NCBI GenBank assembly: GCA_024508855.1
Contig: JANINJ010000085.1
Coordinates: 39,390-103,389 of the forward strand
DNA: 64,000 bases
Origin: Xanthobacteraceae bacterium
Lineage (GTDB): Bacteria > Pseudomonadota > Alphaproteobacteria > Rhizobiales > Xanthobacteraceae
Direction of reading: 5' to 3'
The notes beneath the pieces were generated by a model. That model was not told where the DNA came from and did not search any database. It worked only from the letters and a program-made list of their open reading frames with translations. Shown in pieces: positions 40,068 through 48,833 of the stretch. Position 1 is the first letter of the stretch. Each line of letters starts with the position of its first letter. The translations under genes were made by a program, and so were the position numbers.

Positions 40068-40328
40068 ATGGCCAACGACTACACCGCGCTCCGCGATTAC
40101 CTGACGGCGCAGACCCGCGCCGAATTCGTGCTGACCTTCGACGAGATCGAGGAGATCATCGACGACGCGCTGCCGCGCGCAGCGCAGCGCGCCTCGTGGT
40201 GGGATACGTCGCGCGCGCCGGAAGAGAAGATGCCGCAACGCGAGGCCTGCCTCGATGCCGGATTCACCGCCACGCGGATGATGGACGGCAAGAGCGTGCG
40301 TTTTACGAAGATCAAGGTGCGGCGCTAG
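40068..40328 (+). CDS. Small protein resembling DUF7662
   Basis: 86 residues: MANDYTALRDYLTAQTRAEF, then LTFDEIEEIIDDALPRAAQR, then WWDTSRAPEEKMPQREACLD and a C-terminal TRMMDGKSVRFTKIKV. The order L-x-x-Q ... TFDEIE ... LP.(A/S)A... W W ... AGF.a..V....V.F.. is that of DUF7662, seen in single proteins and in toxin/restriction-associated proteins. Function unknown. Between repeat clusters. Confidence 0.72.
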   Translation: MANDYTALRDYLTAQTRAEFVLTFDEIEEIIDDALPRAAQRASWWDTSRAPEEKMPQREACLDAGFTATRMMDGKSVRFTKIKVRR

Positions 40329-40360
40329 AAGCGCACCATTTCAGAAGAATCCGCTTTTGG

Positions 40361-40447
40361 TCGTGGCCGGGCTTGTCCCGGCCATCCACGTAATGCTTGC
40401 GGCTCGGCCCTTAAGACGTGGATGGCCGGAATAAATCCGGCCATGAC
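40361..40447. repeat. Palindromic dispersed repeat, family C (copy 1)
   Basis: Left half TCGTGGCCGGGCTTGTCCCG then GCCATCCACG; right half CGTGGATGGCCGGAATAAAT then CCGGCCATGAC. The halves are reverse complements and would fold into a long stem. Chance translation of this repeat gives peptides such as MAGINPAMT. Copies at 43277-43364 and 56261-56330. Confidence 0.88.
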
Positions 40448-40573
40448 AAACTCAAACATGATCGTTTTTGACCGTCAGGTGCGGTTCGCAATGACGCCGC
40501 AGGGTGACGGCCAGATACTTCAACTCAGTCGACCGCCCTCTGCCATCCCTCGCCCGTCACGCCACGGCGGCGT

Positions 40574-41068
40574 TCATGCGTTCACGCAGGTCGAGTCGAA
40601 TCCCTCGCCGAAGAAACGGCTGCGGATGGCTTCCTCCACCTGCGACAGCAGCCGCCGCGTCGCCAGCGCCTGCGCTTCGGCGGCCTGCGCGCGGGCTTCC
40701 GCCGCGGCTGCGCGCCGTTCGACCTCTTCGATCCGCGATTGCGCCAGCTTCAAGGCGCGCGACGCTTCGACGAGTTTCGCACCCGCCTCCTGGATGACGT
40801 CGCGCCGCGCGCGCTCGGCTTCCTCGATGCGCCGCTCGGCCTGCATCAGCTTGTCCACCGCGCTCTGGCACATCGACCGCGCGCTGGCCTCGATCTCGCG
40901 GGCCCGATCCTCCATGCCGGTGAACACCTCGGCGGCCTGATAGACCAGCTCCAGCGCCGTAGCACCATTGCCGCGTTCAGGCTGCGGGAAACTCACGACA
41001 TTATCCGCGGCGTCACTGAACGACCGCGCGTCGGTACCGAAATTGTCGCTGAAAGCGGGCTGTGCCAT
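40574..41068 (-). CDS. Coiled-coil protein of unknown function
   Basis: 164 residues from Met at 41068 (MAQPAFSDNFGTDARSF). Residues 60-150 form a long heptad-rich coiled coil (QAERRIEEAERARRDVIQEA and EVERRAAAAEARAQAAEAQA). No signal or membrane segment. It resembles small coiled-coil proteins of unknown function common in Bradyrhizobium. Upstream in-frame Met at 41110 is less likely. Confidence 0.75.
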   Translation of the reverse strand: MAQPAFSDNFGTDARSFSDAADNVVSFPQPERGNGATALELVYQAAEVFTGMEDRAREIEASARSMCQSAVDKLMQAERRIEEAERARRDVIQEAGAKLVEASRALKLAQSRIEEVERRAAAAEARAQAAEAQALATRRLLSQVEEAIRSRFFGEGFDSTCVNA

Positions 41069-41229
41069 GTGCGGAATCCTCGCGGGATAACCCGTCAAGG
41101 AGATTTGCACGGTATGGTAAAGAGGGAGTTAATGAGGAGCGATAAACAGGACAAGCTTTACTCGTCTATCCCTTGTTTGCAATCTATCGTTGCATTTCGC
41201 TAAGATGGCTCCGCTGGCCGGGGGCTATT

Positions 41230-42711
41230 ATGAAAATTGAAACTAAGAAGCGTGCGCTCGACAAAATCTATAAACGCAGAGATCGTTATGAAATTCCCGA
41301 TTGGCAGCGCCAAAAGGTTTGGCCGAAATCCAAAAAGCAGGATTTGATAGACAGCATTCTAAAGGGATGGAAACTCCCTAAGTTCTATTTCTTTCGTACA
41401 TCCACTGACCCCGAAGAGTTCGAAGTCATTGACGGTCAACAGCGACTGATGACCATCTTCGAATTTTTCGACAACGAGCTTTCAACTGGTGGCAAGAAAG
41501 CTCTCCGTTATGAAGACTTGCCTTCTGTGTTATCAGACGCATTTGATGATTTTGAAATTGAATACGATGAAATATCAGAAGCCTCAGATGCCGACGTAAA
41601 GCTGTACTTCCAGAGACTGCAGCAAGGACTCCCGCTAACTAGTAGCGAAAAGCTAAATGCGGTTCACAGCTCACTTCGAAACTATTGTCGTGAATTAGCC
41701 AAACATCCTTTCTTCTTGAAGAAAGTAAATTTTGCAAACAAGCGATATGCTCATTTCGATGTTGCTGCAAAGGTCGCAACTATCGAGGTAGAAGGCCTCG
41801 ATACTGGCTTACGGTTTGATGACATCAAATCCGTTTTTAGCAGCCAATCATCATTCTCAACGAAATCCCTCGTCGGAAAGAGATTGCGACAGACGTTTTC
41901 CTATCTTGATACGGTTTTTCCGGAGAAAGCAGCAGAATTACGCAATCGAACGTTCGTGCAGTCGGTTGCGTCCCTATCTGCGGCAATCGTCGGCAGTGGA
42001 AATGAGACCGGAACCGAACAACAGTTTCGAAAATTTATAACCGCCTTCACAAACGAGCTTTCCCGCCAAATTGAACTAGGATTTTCAGCTACCGATGAGG
42101 ATTACATTGTTTTTCAGAAATCCGTTAACGCAAATGTCAAAGGCGCAGCAAAGGCCAGACAAGCCATTTTATTGCGCAAACTTCTCCAATTCGATCCCTC
42201 ATTTCTAGATATATTTGGACCTTCTGTAATCGGAACGAGCGGTCTACCTCAAGAAACAAAACGATTGGCTGAATCCATCGGTTCACTCGTTGAAAAGATC
42301 AATATCCAGTATTCGGCTTTGAACGGCGTGGATTTAATAAAACCAACTAATAAAACCGTCGCCGCGCTTCGCAATCTCAGCAAACCCATTCGCGACTTCG
42401 CATCGTATCGAGATTTTATAGCCGATCTTTATTTCCTTTTTTGGGAGGGTACCGGCGAACGCCTGAAGGGAAAGATTCCGTCTTCCTTCTCTGATATAAA
42501 TACGCTTCGAACGGACCTTCAGCACGATCTCGATCACGGTAAAGCAAAAAAAGCTGCGTCTAAACGCCGAAAAGCCTCTGCGACTTTCAAAAAATACGCA
42601 AACTCTCCCGCCCCTAAAACTTCATCACCGGATCGCTTCCCGTTACTTCAGGCGAGTTTGATGAATCAACTTGAAATCGATCTTCGGACCCTCCTCTTGA
42701 CACCAAAATAA
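41230..42711 (+). CDS. DUF262 domain protein (GmrS-like N-terminus), AT-rich
   Basis: 493 residues. The N-terminal DUF262 (ParB/Srx-type) domain shows IPDWQRQKVW at residues 22-31, which matches the (I/V)P.YQR.yVW motif, and EVIDGQQRLMTIFEFF with DGQQR at 68-72. The C-terminal part, about 330-493, is helical and basic (KAAKARQA, KKAASKRRKASATFKKY); no HNH motif of GmrD/DUF1524 is visible. DUF262 proteins are often part of anti-phage systems (GmrSD, BrxU and single-protein forms). The gene is strikingly AT-rich with codons (AAA, AAT, TTT) unlike its neighbours, which suggests recent transfer. Start 41230 follows GGGG at short distance. Confidence 0.85.
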   Translation: MKIETKKRALDKIYKRRDRYEIPDWQRQKVWPKSKKQDLIDSILKGWKLPKFYFFRTSTDPEEFEVIDGQQRLMTIFEFFDNELSTGGKKALRYEDLPSVLSDAFDDFEIEYDEISEASDADVKLYFQRLQQGLPLTSSEKLNAVHSSLRNYCRELAKHPFFLKKVNFANKRYAHFDVAAKVATIEVEGLDTGLRFDDIKSVFSSQSSFSTKSLVGKRLRQTFSYLDTVFPEKAAELRNRTFVQSVASLSAAIVGSGNETGTEQQFRKFITAFTNELSRQIELGFSATDEDYIVFQKSVNANVKGAAKARQAILLRKLLQFDPSFLDIFGPSVIGTSGLPQETKRLAESIGSLVEKINIQYSALNGVDLIKPTNKTVAALRNLSKPIRDFASYRDFIADLYFLFWEGTGERLKGKIPSSFSDINTLRTDLQHDLDHGKAKKAASKRRKASATFKKYANSPAPKTSSPDRFPLLQASLMNQLEIDLRTLLLTPK

Positions 42712-43276
42712 AATGGATTATATTCCTATCACCTCGTTCGTGAGGGGCGCTTCTCGAGGGCGCTCTTGAGGCGGAACGGGGGGCGGCGCCTGCGCGATGT
42801 GCTTCGCACGCACACGTCCGGGAGGCCGGGGGCTACCGTCCGCCGCTACTACGAGCGGCTGCCACGCGCTGGCTGGACGTGGACGGGACGACGGCGGCGA
42901 AATCCGCCGGATCATGCGGGCGCAAGCGCTCACGGTCCTGACCCGGAAGCACGGTCCCCGGTCCGAAATCGCCGCGAAATAGCAGCCAGGCTTGCGCAGA
43001 TTGCGTGAGCTTGTCTGCGGTGCGCCGCAAGGCGACGCGCCGTCTGCTTTCGCCGGCGGATGGCGACCCGATGCGCCTTGCGGCGCACCGCGCCCCCCAT
43101 CGTGTCGAGGGGTGAAGCGATGGGCACCTCTCGGGGCGTTTCGCCCGCGAGCGCGATGGCCCGTGCCCGCATCGCGGCGGCGACACGACATTCTCCATCC
43201 CGGCGCGCGCTGTTTGACAATTGCATCGGAAGATCGTGCGCGACGCACTGCATGCTTCGCGTCCGATTCAGGAAGC
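42712..43276. other. Non-coding, GC-rich stretch after the DUF262 gene
   Basis: A 565-base region that returns abruptly to high GC. Open frames exist on both strands but are Arg/Pro/Ala-rich with no start-site or family support. Short inverted patches (GGTGCGCCGCAAGGCG and CTTGCGGCGCACC, 43019-43088) suggest repeat debris. I see no gene I can support. Confidence 0.6.
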
Positions 43277-43364
43277 GTCATGGCCGGATTTATTCCAGCC
43301 ATCCACGCCTCGACAGAATCGCAACCAGAAAAACGTGGATGGCCGGGACAAGCCCGGCCATGAC
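43277..43364. repeat. Palindromic dispersed repeat, family C (copy 2)
   Basis: GTCATGGCCGGATTTATTCC continuing AGCCATCCACG, and on the right ACGTGGATGGCCGGGACAAG then CCCGGCCATGAC. With copy 1 it brackets the coiled-coil gene and DUF262 island (40448-43276). Confidence 0.88.
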
Positions 43365-43465
43365 GAAAAGAGAGGCATACTCAAGTGAGAACGGCAGAAA
43401 ACATGGATCGCATTTTCGGGCAGACCCTCGGAATGACGATCCCGCTTCGATCGAAAGCGATTGCG

Positions 43466-45145
43466 TCAGTTCTGCAATCGCACGCCGACCATCATCACCG
43501 TAGAGGCAGTGCTGGCGTTGGGAATGTTGGAATCCAGCCAGTCGCGGCGAAGCTGGCCCTTCACCCAGATGTTGCGGTTTAACTTCCAGATGATGTCGCC
43601 GGAGATCGAGTAGATCTGGTCGCGCCGGACGTCGCCCTGATAATCCATGGTGCCGTAAGTGAAGCGGCCGATGCCGGTCAGCCAGCGGCGGAAATCGTGA
43701 TCGACCTCGGCGGTGTAGGTGCGCGTCAGCACGCCGGAGGTGCCGGGCAACGTGGTTTCGTCGACCGAGGTATCGGTGGTGAATTTCACCGTCGTCAGCG
43801 GCGAGGCCGTCCACACCAGCGAGGCGCTGGTGAGCAGGCCGGTGAGCTGGTTGAGGCGCGGGTCCGCGTAATTGCGCAGCGCATAGCCGACGGCGATCTC
43901 GCCGGTGAGCAGACGCGAGAATTCAAAGGTGGTGCCGGCCTTCGCATAGCCGCCGTTGGAATCGCGCTGGTAGCCGTTGCGGTCGACACTGGTTTCGTGA
44001 ATGCGCGTATCGCCTTCAACCTCGGCGAACGGCTTCAGGCCCGGCATCAGATCGTAGCTGACGCGCGCGACGCCGCCGAACTGGTTGTAGTTGCGATCCT
44101 CGTTGGTGGTCGAGGTGCCGTCGGTCAGCTTGGAGTTCTGGTAGGTGGTGTTGTCGGCATTGGCGTTCACCGTCACCTGCAGGCGATTGAAGCTCTGGTC
44201 GATGCCGAGCGAGCCGCCGGTGGTGAGATAAAGCGGGTATTGCGCGAGCCCGGCCTGGATGTTCGGGCTGCCGGGATTGTCGGTGCCGACTCGCATCCGC
44301 AATTCCTGCAGCAGGTGGGTGTCGCTCGACACGTCGATGCGGCCGTCAATCTTCCCGGTGAAAGCCGGCAGGTCGACATTCACCGGCACCGGCGAGACGC
44401 TGCCGTCCAGCGACGGGAAGGTGCTGCCATAGCCGGTGAAGGAGCCGCGCAGATCGGCCACCACCGAATGGCGCGACCACTGCGAGGCGATCACCAGTTC
44501 GGGCGCGATCTTGTAGAGCGCCGCCCCGCGCGGCTGGGTGAAGCGGCCGGGATTGGTGTCGTAGCCGCCCCACAGTTCGACCGCGCCCTTGACGAGGAAG
44601 CCGCCGACCACATCGCCGACCGGGCCGAACGGATCGTCGTCCGGCTTCAATCGCCGCCGCGGCGGCTGGCCGGGCACCGTTCCGGCCATCGCGGGCGCCA
44701 GCGGCGTCTTGTTGGCGGTCGCCGACGGCGGGATCGGCCGCACCGGCGGCGGTGGAACGTCATCGCGGTTGCCCGGGCCGATACTGCCCTTGAGCTTCGG
44801 CGCGCCGGGATAAGGCTTCGGCTTCTTGCGCTTGCGGTTGAGCGAGTCGTAGCCGTCGTCCGAGGCGCCGGAGGCCGCGGGGGTGCCATAGGTCGGCGTC
44901 TGGCCGATGCGCGACGGCGCCGGGCCTTGCTGGCCCGGCGGGGGGGACTGGTCGGCCTGGCTGAGCTGTTGTCCCGGCAGATCCTGCGGGTTGGCGAAGC
45001 CGTCCTGGACCGGATTCAGCAGGTTTCCGATCGAGGCCTGCGCATGCACATCGGCGTGATCCACAACAAGCAGCGAGGCGCACGCGAGCACTGCGCGCAG
45101 AAACAGCGCGCTGTGGCGGCGGCCGGTCGCGAGCCCGGACATCAC
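43466..45145 (-). CDS. Outer-membrane beta-barrel protein (BBP2-like)
   Basis: 559 residues with an N-terminal signal peptide (about residues 10-36, cleavage near VHAQ). A Pro/Gly/Lys-rich linker (residues 40-170) precedes the barrel, seen as alternating hydrophobic strands (AVELWGGYDTNPGRF, LVIASQWSRHSVVADLRGSF) and ending in an aromatic/amidic terminus MMVGVRLQN typical of BAM substrates. It resembles the outer membrane beta-barrel family (PF10082/DUF2320) linked to exopolysaccharide secretion in Rhizobiales. Divergent from kpsF. Confidence 0.85.
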   Translation of the reverse strand: MMSGLATGRRHSALFLRAVLACASLLVVDHADVHAQASIGNLLNPVQDGFANPQDLPGQQLSQADQSPPPGQQGPAPSRIGQTPTYGTPAASGASDDGYDSLNRKRKKPKPYPGAPKLKGSIGPGNRDDVPPPPVRPIPPSATANKTPLAPAMAGTVPGQPPRRRLKPDDDPFGPVGDVVGGFLVKGAVELWGGYDTNPGRFTQPRGAALYKIAPELVIASQWSRHSVVADLRGSFTGYGSTFPSLDGSVSPVPVNVDLPAFTGKIDGRIDVSSDTHLLQELRMRVGTDNPGSPNIQAGLAQYPLYLTTGGSLGIDQSFNRLQVTVNANADNTTYQNSKLTDGTSTTNEDRNYNQFGGVARVSYDLMPGLKPFAEVEGDTRIHETSVDRNGYQRDSNGGYAKAGTTFEFSRLLTGEIAVGYALRNYADPRLNQLTGLLTSASLVWTASPLTTVKFTTDTSVDETTLPGTSGVLTRTYTAEVDHDFRRWLTGIGRFTYGTMDYQGDVRRDQIYSISGDIIWKLNRNIWVKGQLRRDWLDSNIPNASTASTVMMVGVRLQN

Positions 45146-45343
45146 GATGGAAAAACTCCAACAAATTCATCGTCTTACACGACAGACCCGTAAGGGGATC
45201 GCCGCAAACGTCGTTAATGGAGTTAAAACAATTATGGTTAATGAGCCGTTGAGGACGCGGGCGGCGGCGTCGCTTTCGGCGGCACAATCGTGATAAGACT
45301 GCGTCAGCCTGAACGGGCATTTCCTTCCCAACCGGACCGAAGC

Positions 45344-46357
45344 ATGGCCACACCGAAATCAAGGGCGGCGAAGCCGTTACCGACCGATCCTGCCGGCGCG
45401 GCGATCCAGTCCGCACTCCGCACGCTCGAGGCCGAGGCCAGCGGCGTCAGCGCGCTCGCAGTCGCGCTGCAGAACGGGTTGGGTAGCCCCTTCGCGCGGG
45501 CCATCGACCTGATGCTGCACGGCAAAGGCCGCGTCATCATCACCGGTCTTGGCAAGTCCGGTCACATCGGCCGCAAGATCGCGGCGACCTTCGCCTCCAC
45601 CGGCACGCCAGCGTTCTTCGTCCACGCCGCCGAAGCCAGCCACGGCGATCTCGGCATGATCACCGCCGACGACATCATCGTCGCCATCTCGTGGTCCGGC
45701 GAGCAGCCGGAAATGAAAAACCTGATTACCTACGCGAAGCGCTTCCGCATCGCGCTGATCGCAATTACCGCCGATGGCGACTCGACGCTCGGCAAGGCCG
45801 CCGACGTGGCGTTGACGCTGCCGAAGGCGCGCGAGGCCTGCCCGCACAATCTCGCGCCGACCACATCGTCGCTGATGCAACTGGCACTCGGTGACGCGCT
45901 GGCGATCGCGCTGCTGGAAGGCCGCGGCTTCACCTCGGTCGATTTCAGCGTGCTGCATCCGTCCGGCAAGCTCGGCGCCATGCTGAAGCTGGTGCGCGAA
46001 CTGATGCACACGGGCAATGCGGTGCCGCTGAAGCCGCTCGGCACCAGCATGTCGGAAGCATTGGTGGAAATGACGTCGAACAACTTCGGCTGCGTCGGCA
46101 TCGTCGACCGTGAAGGCAACATCGTCGGCATCATCACCGATGGCGATTTGCGGCGTCACATGCGGCCGGACCTGATCACGGTGCCGGTCGACGAGATCAT
46201 GACCAAGAACCCGAAGACCATCGGGCCAGAAATGCTCGCCAGCGAAGCGCTGGAGATTCTCAATTCCGGAAAGATCACCACGCTGATCGTGACCAGCGGC
46301 CGCAAACCGATCGGCATCCTGCGCCTGCACGACCTGCTACACGCCGGCGTCGCCTGA
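45344..46357 (+). CDS. kpsF: KpsF/GutQ arabinose-5-phosphate isomerase
   Basis: 337 residues; interconverts ribulose 5-phosphate and arabinose 5-phosphate, the first step to KDO for lipopolysaccharide or capsule. SIS domain motifs are VIITGLGKSGHIGRKIAATF, SHGDLGMITADD and ISWSGEQPEMKNL, and the active-site EACPHNLAPTTSS segment is present with His replacing the more usual Leu. Two CBS domains fill the C-terminus (TSNNFGCVGIVDREGNIVGI and ILNSGKITTLIVTS). Start at 45344 lacks a strong Shine-Dalgarno. Ends 11 bases from the convergent lipoprotein. Confidence 0.95.
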   Translation: MATPKSRAAKPLPTDPAGAAIQSALRTLEAEASGVSALAVALQNGLGSPFARAIDLMLHGKGRVIITGLGKSGHIGRKIAATFASTGTPAFFVHAAEASHGDLGMITADDIIVAISWSGEQPEMKNLITYAKRFRIALIAITADGDSTLGKAADVALTLPKAREACPHNLAPTTSSLMQLALGDALAIALLEGRGFTSVDFSVLHPSGKLGAMLKLVRELMHTGNAVPLKPLGTSMSEALVEMTSNNFGCVGIVDREGNIVGIITDGDLRRHMRPDLITVPVDEIMTKNPKTIGPEMLASEALEILNSGKITTLIVTSGRKPIGILRLHDLLHAGVA

Positions 46358-46368
46358 GCGGCCAGCCT

Positions 46369-46656
46369 TTACTGACCGTTCAGCATCCGCTCCGCCAGGT
46401 TGCGATGCTGGCTCTCCAGCCTGTTGTCGGCGCGGCCGCGCTGCACGTCGCGATCCTTGCGGCAGGCGACATATGGATTGGAGCCCTGCGGACCGGCGCT
46501 CTGCTTACAATAGGCGTCGTCATCGTTCTGCGACGCCTCGACCGGTACCGCATGACGTTCGAGATTGGCGCAGCCCGTGAGTGCGAGGCCAACCAGCAGC
46601 GCGAAAGCACTCGGTGCTGCCAACGTCTTCGAAGCAAGTGATCTGGTCATGCGCAT
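46369..46656 (-). CDS. Small lipoprotein
   Basis: 95 residues with a lipoprotein signal (SAFALLVGLALTGC, lipobox LTGC). The mature part contains two Cys (YCKQSAGPQG, VACRKDRDV) and is polar. Start may be at 46656 or two codons later. Upstream extension to 46704 adds basic residues and is less likely. Convergent with kpsF. Function unknown. Confidence 0.75.
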   Translation of the reverse strand: MRMTRSLASKTLAAPSAFALLVGLALTGCANLERHAVPVEASQNDDDAYCKQSAGPQGSNPYVACRKDRDVQRGRADNRLESQHRNLAERMLNGQ

Positions 46657-46745
46657 CCCATCGCGTGAGGCGGATTTGCCGGATCGCCGGGTGTGCCCCG
46701 GCAATCCGTCACAAACAAGGCAGCAACGGCCTCATTCAAGCTGGA

Positions 46746-48656
46746 TCAGGTCCGTCCCTTCAACGCAGCGCCGATCTCGTCGAGCGCCTTGGGGTCCTCG
46801 ATGGTCGCCGGCGTGGTCCATGGATCGCCGTCGGCGATCTTCTTGATGGTGCCGCGCAGGATCTTTCCGGAGCGCGTCTTGGGAAGTCGCGCCACGGTGA
46901 TGGCCAGCTTAAATGCCGCCACCGGACCGAGCTTTTCGCGAACCAGCGCCACGACTTCCTTCTCGATCTCCGCCGGTGATTTGGTGACACCGGCCTTGAG
47001 CACTAGGAAGCCGCAGGGCACTTCGCCCTTCAACGCATCCTTGATGCCAAGCACCGCGCATTCGGCAACGTCCGGATGCGAGGCGAGGATTTCCTCCATG
47101 CCGCCGGTGGACAAGCGATGACCGGCGACGTTGATGATGTCGTCGGTGCGACCCATCACGAAGACGTAGCCGTCCTCGTCGATGTAACCCGCATCGGCGG
47201 TTTTGTAGTAGCCGGGGAATTCGTTGAAGTAGGCCTCCTTGCAGCGCTCGTCCTGTTCCCACAGTGTCGGCAGGCAGCCCGGCGGTAGCGGCAGCTTGAT
47301 GACGATCGAGCCCATGGTGCCGGCCGGCAGCGGCTTCGAGGCCTCGTCCACCACTTCGATCTTGTAGCCCGGCATCGCCACCGTCGGCGAGCCGTGCTTC
47401 ACAGGCAACTGGCCGAGCCCGACCGGATTGCCGGCGATGCACCAGCCGGTTTCGGTCTGCCACCAGTGGTCGATCACCGGCACCTTCAACTGCTGCTCCG
47501 CCCATTCGATGGTCGGCGGATCGCCGCGCTCGCCGGCGAGGAACAGCGTGCGAAAGTTCGACAGATCGTATTTGCGGATGAACTCGCCGTTCGGATCTTC
47601 CTTCTTGATGGCGCGGAAGGCGGTCGGCGCCGTGAACAACGCTGCCACCTTGTGCTGCGAAATCACGCGCCAGAACGCGCCTGCATCTGGTGTCCCGACC
47701 GGCTTGCCTTCGTACATGATCGAGGTGTTGCCGTGGAACAGCGGCCCGTAGATGATGTAGCTGTGGCCGACTACCCAGCCGATATCGGAGCCGCACCACC
47801 ACACTTCGCCCGGCTTCATGCCGTAGAGATTGGACATCGACCAGTTGATGGCGACGAGATGGCCGCCATTGTCGCGCACCACACCCTTCGGGATGCCGGT
47901 CGTCCCCGACGTGTAGAGAATGTATAGCGGATCGGTCGCCAGCACCGGCACGCAATCGGCCGACTTCTTCGCGGCGATAGCCTTGGCGCGCAATTCGCTC
48001 CAGTCGTGATCTCGACCTGCGATCAGATCGCAGGTCTGTTGCGGCCGCTGCAGGACGATGCAGGCCGGCACTTTGTGCGCAGCCAGCTTGATCGCGTCGT
48101 CGAGCAGCGGCTTGTAGGCGACGATACGGCCGGGCTCGATGCCGCAGCTCGCGGACAGCAACAGCTTCGGCTTGGCGTCATCGATACGCGTTGCCAGCTC
48201 TTTCGCGGCGAAGCCGCCAAACACCACCGAGTGCACCGCGCCGATCCGCGCGCATGCCAGCATTGCCACCATCGCTTCCGGCACCAGCGGCATATAGATG
48301 ATGACGCGATCGCCCTTGGCGACGCCGAAATCCTGCAGGATCGCAGCAAAGGTCTTCACCTCGTGCAACATCTGCGCGTAGGTGAAGGTCGAGACGCTGT
48401 CTGTCAGCGGCGAGTCGTGGATCAGCGCCAGTTGCTCGGCGCGGCCGTTCGCGACATGCCGATCCAGTGCGTTGTAACAGGTGTTGACGACGGCTCCGGC
48501 AAACCAGCGGCCATATAATCCCTGCGAGGCATCGAAGACTTTCTTCGCCGGTTCGATCCAGTCGATTTCGCGCGCGGCATCGGCCCAAAAGCCCTCCGGA
48601 TCGCGCATCGAGCGCGCGTAAAGTTCAGGATACCGGCTCTTTTCGTGGATATTCAT
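46746..48656 (-). CDS. prpE: Propionyl-CoA synthetase
   Basis: 636-residue AMP-forming acyl-CoA ligase of the PrpE/AcsA type, activating propionate (and acetate less well). Motifs are the P-loop YILYTSGTTGIPKGVV, WWQTETGW, the hinge region GYVFVMGRTDDIINVAGHRLSTGGMEE, and the acetylatable Lys in KTRSGKILRGTIKKI. The N-terminal EGFWADAAREIDWIEPAKKVFD is PrpE-like. ATG is preceded by GGAGCGAA. No prpBCD genes flank it. Lys acetylation control of this family is known but not seen here. Confidence 0.94.
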   Translation of the reverse strand: MNIHEKSRYPELYARSMRDPEGFWADAAREIDWIEPAKKVFDASQGLYGRWFAGAVVNTCYNALDRHVANGRAEQLALIHDSPLTDSVSTFTYAQMLHEVKTFAAILQDFGVAKGDRVIIYMPLVPEAMVAMLACARIGAVHSVVFGGFAAKELATRIDDAKPKLLLSASCGIEPGRIVAYKPLLDDAIKLAAHKVPACIVLQRPQQTCDLIAGRDHDWSELRAKAIAAKKSADCVPVLATDPLYILYTSGTTGIPKGVVRDNGGHLVAINWSMSNLYGMKPGEVWWCGSDIGWVVGHSYIIYGPLFHGNTSIMYEGKPVGTPDAGAFWRVISQHKVAALFTAPTAFRAIKKEDPNGEFIRKYDLSNFRTLFLAGERGDPPTIEWAEQQLKVPVIDHWWQTETGWCIAGNPVGLGQLPVKHGSPTVAMPGYKIEVVDEASKPLPAGTMGSIVIKLPLPPGCLPTLWEQDERCKEAYFNEFPGYYKTADAGYIDEDGYVFVMGRTDDIINVAGHRLSTGGMEEILASHPDVAECAVLGIKDALKGEVPCGFLVLKAGVTKSPAEIEKEVVALVREKLGPVAAFKLAITVARLPKTRSGKILRGTIKKIADGDPWTTPATIEDPKALDEIGAALKGRT

Positions 48657-48833
48657 GGCGTTCGCTCCGCTCGCGCAAACAACAAACTACGCGCATTCCT
48701 CGCGCATTGGTCGATGCTATTTGCATAGACGTGATGGGCCGGCAAAACCAGCGCACTTTCACACTATGTGCGCCATGGATCGCGGCCCTTATGGTTCTAT
48801 TGTCACGGCATGTTGCAGTATTTCAAGGCGAAA

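Noticed and set aside
43019..43200. Possible remnant of a mobile-element gene in the GC-rich debris
   Set aside because: Inverted patches exist but no recognisable protein fragment could be read in any frame.
42718..43302. A 194-codon minus-strand ORF beginning MAGINPAMT
   Set aside because: The start lies inside palindromic repeat C, whose chance translation yields this peptide, and the rest is Arg/Pro-rich without similarity.
46660..46745. Possible signal-recognition-particle RNA (AAGGCAGCAACGG)
   Set aside because: The GGAAGNAGC-type apical loop and flanking stems of 4.5S RNA could not be built; a short chance match.
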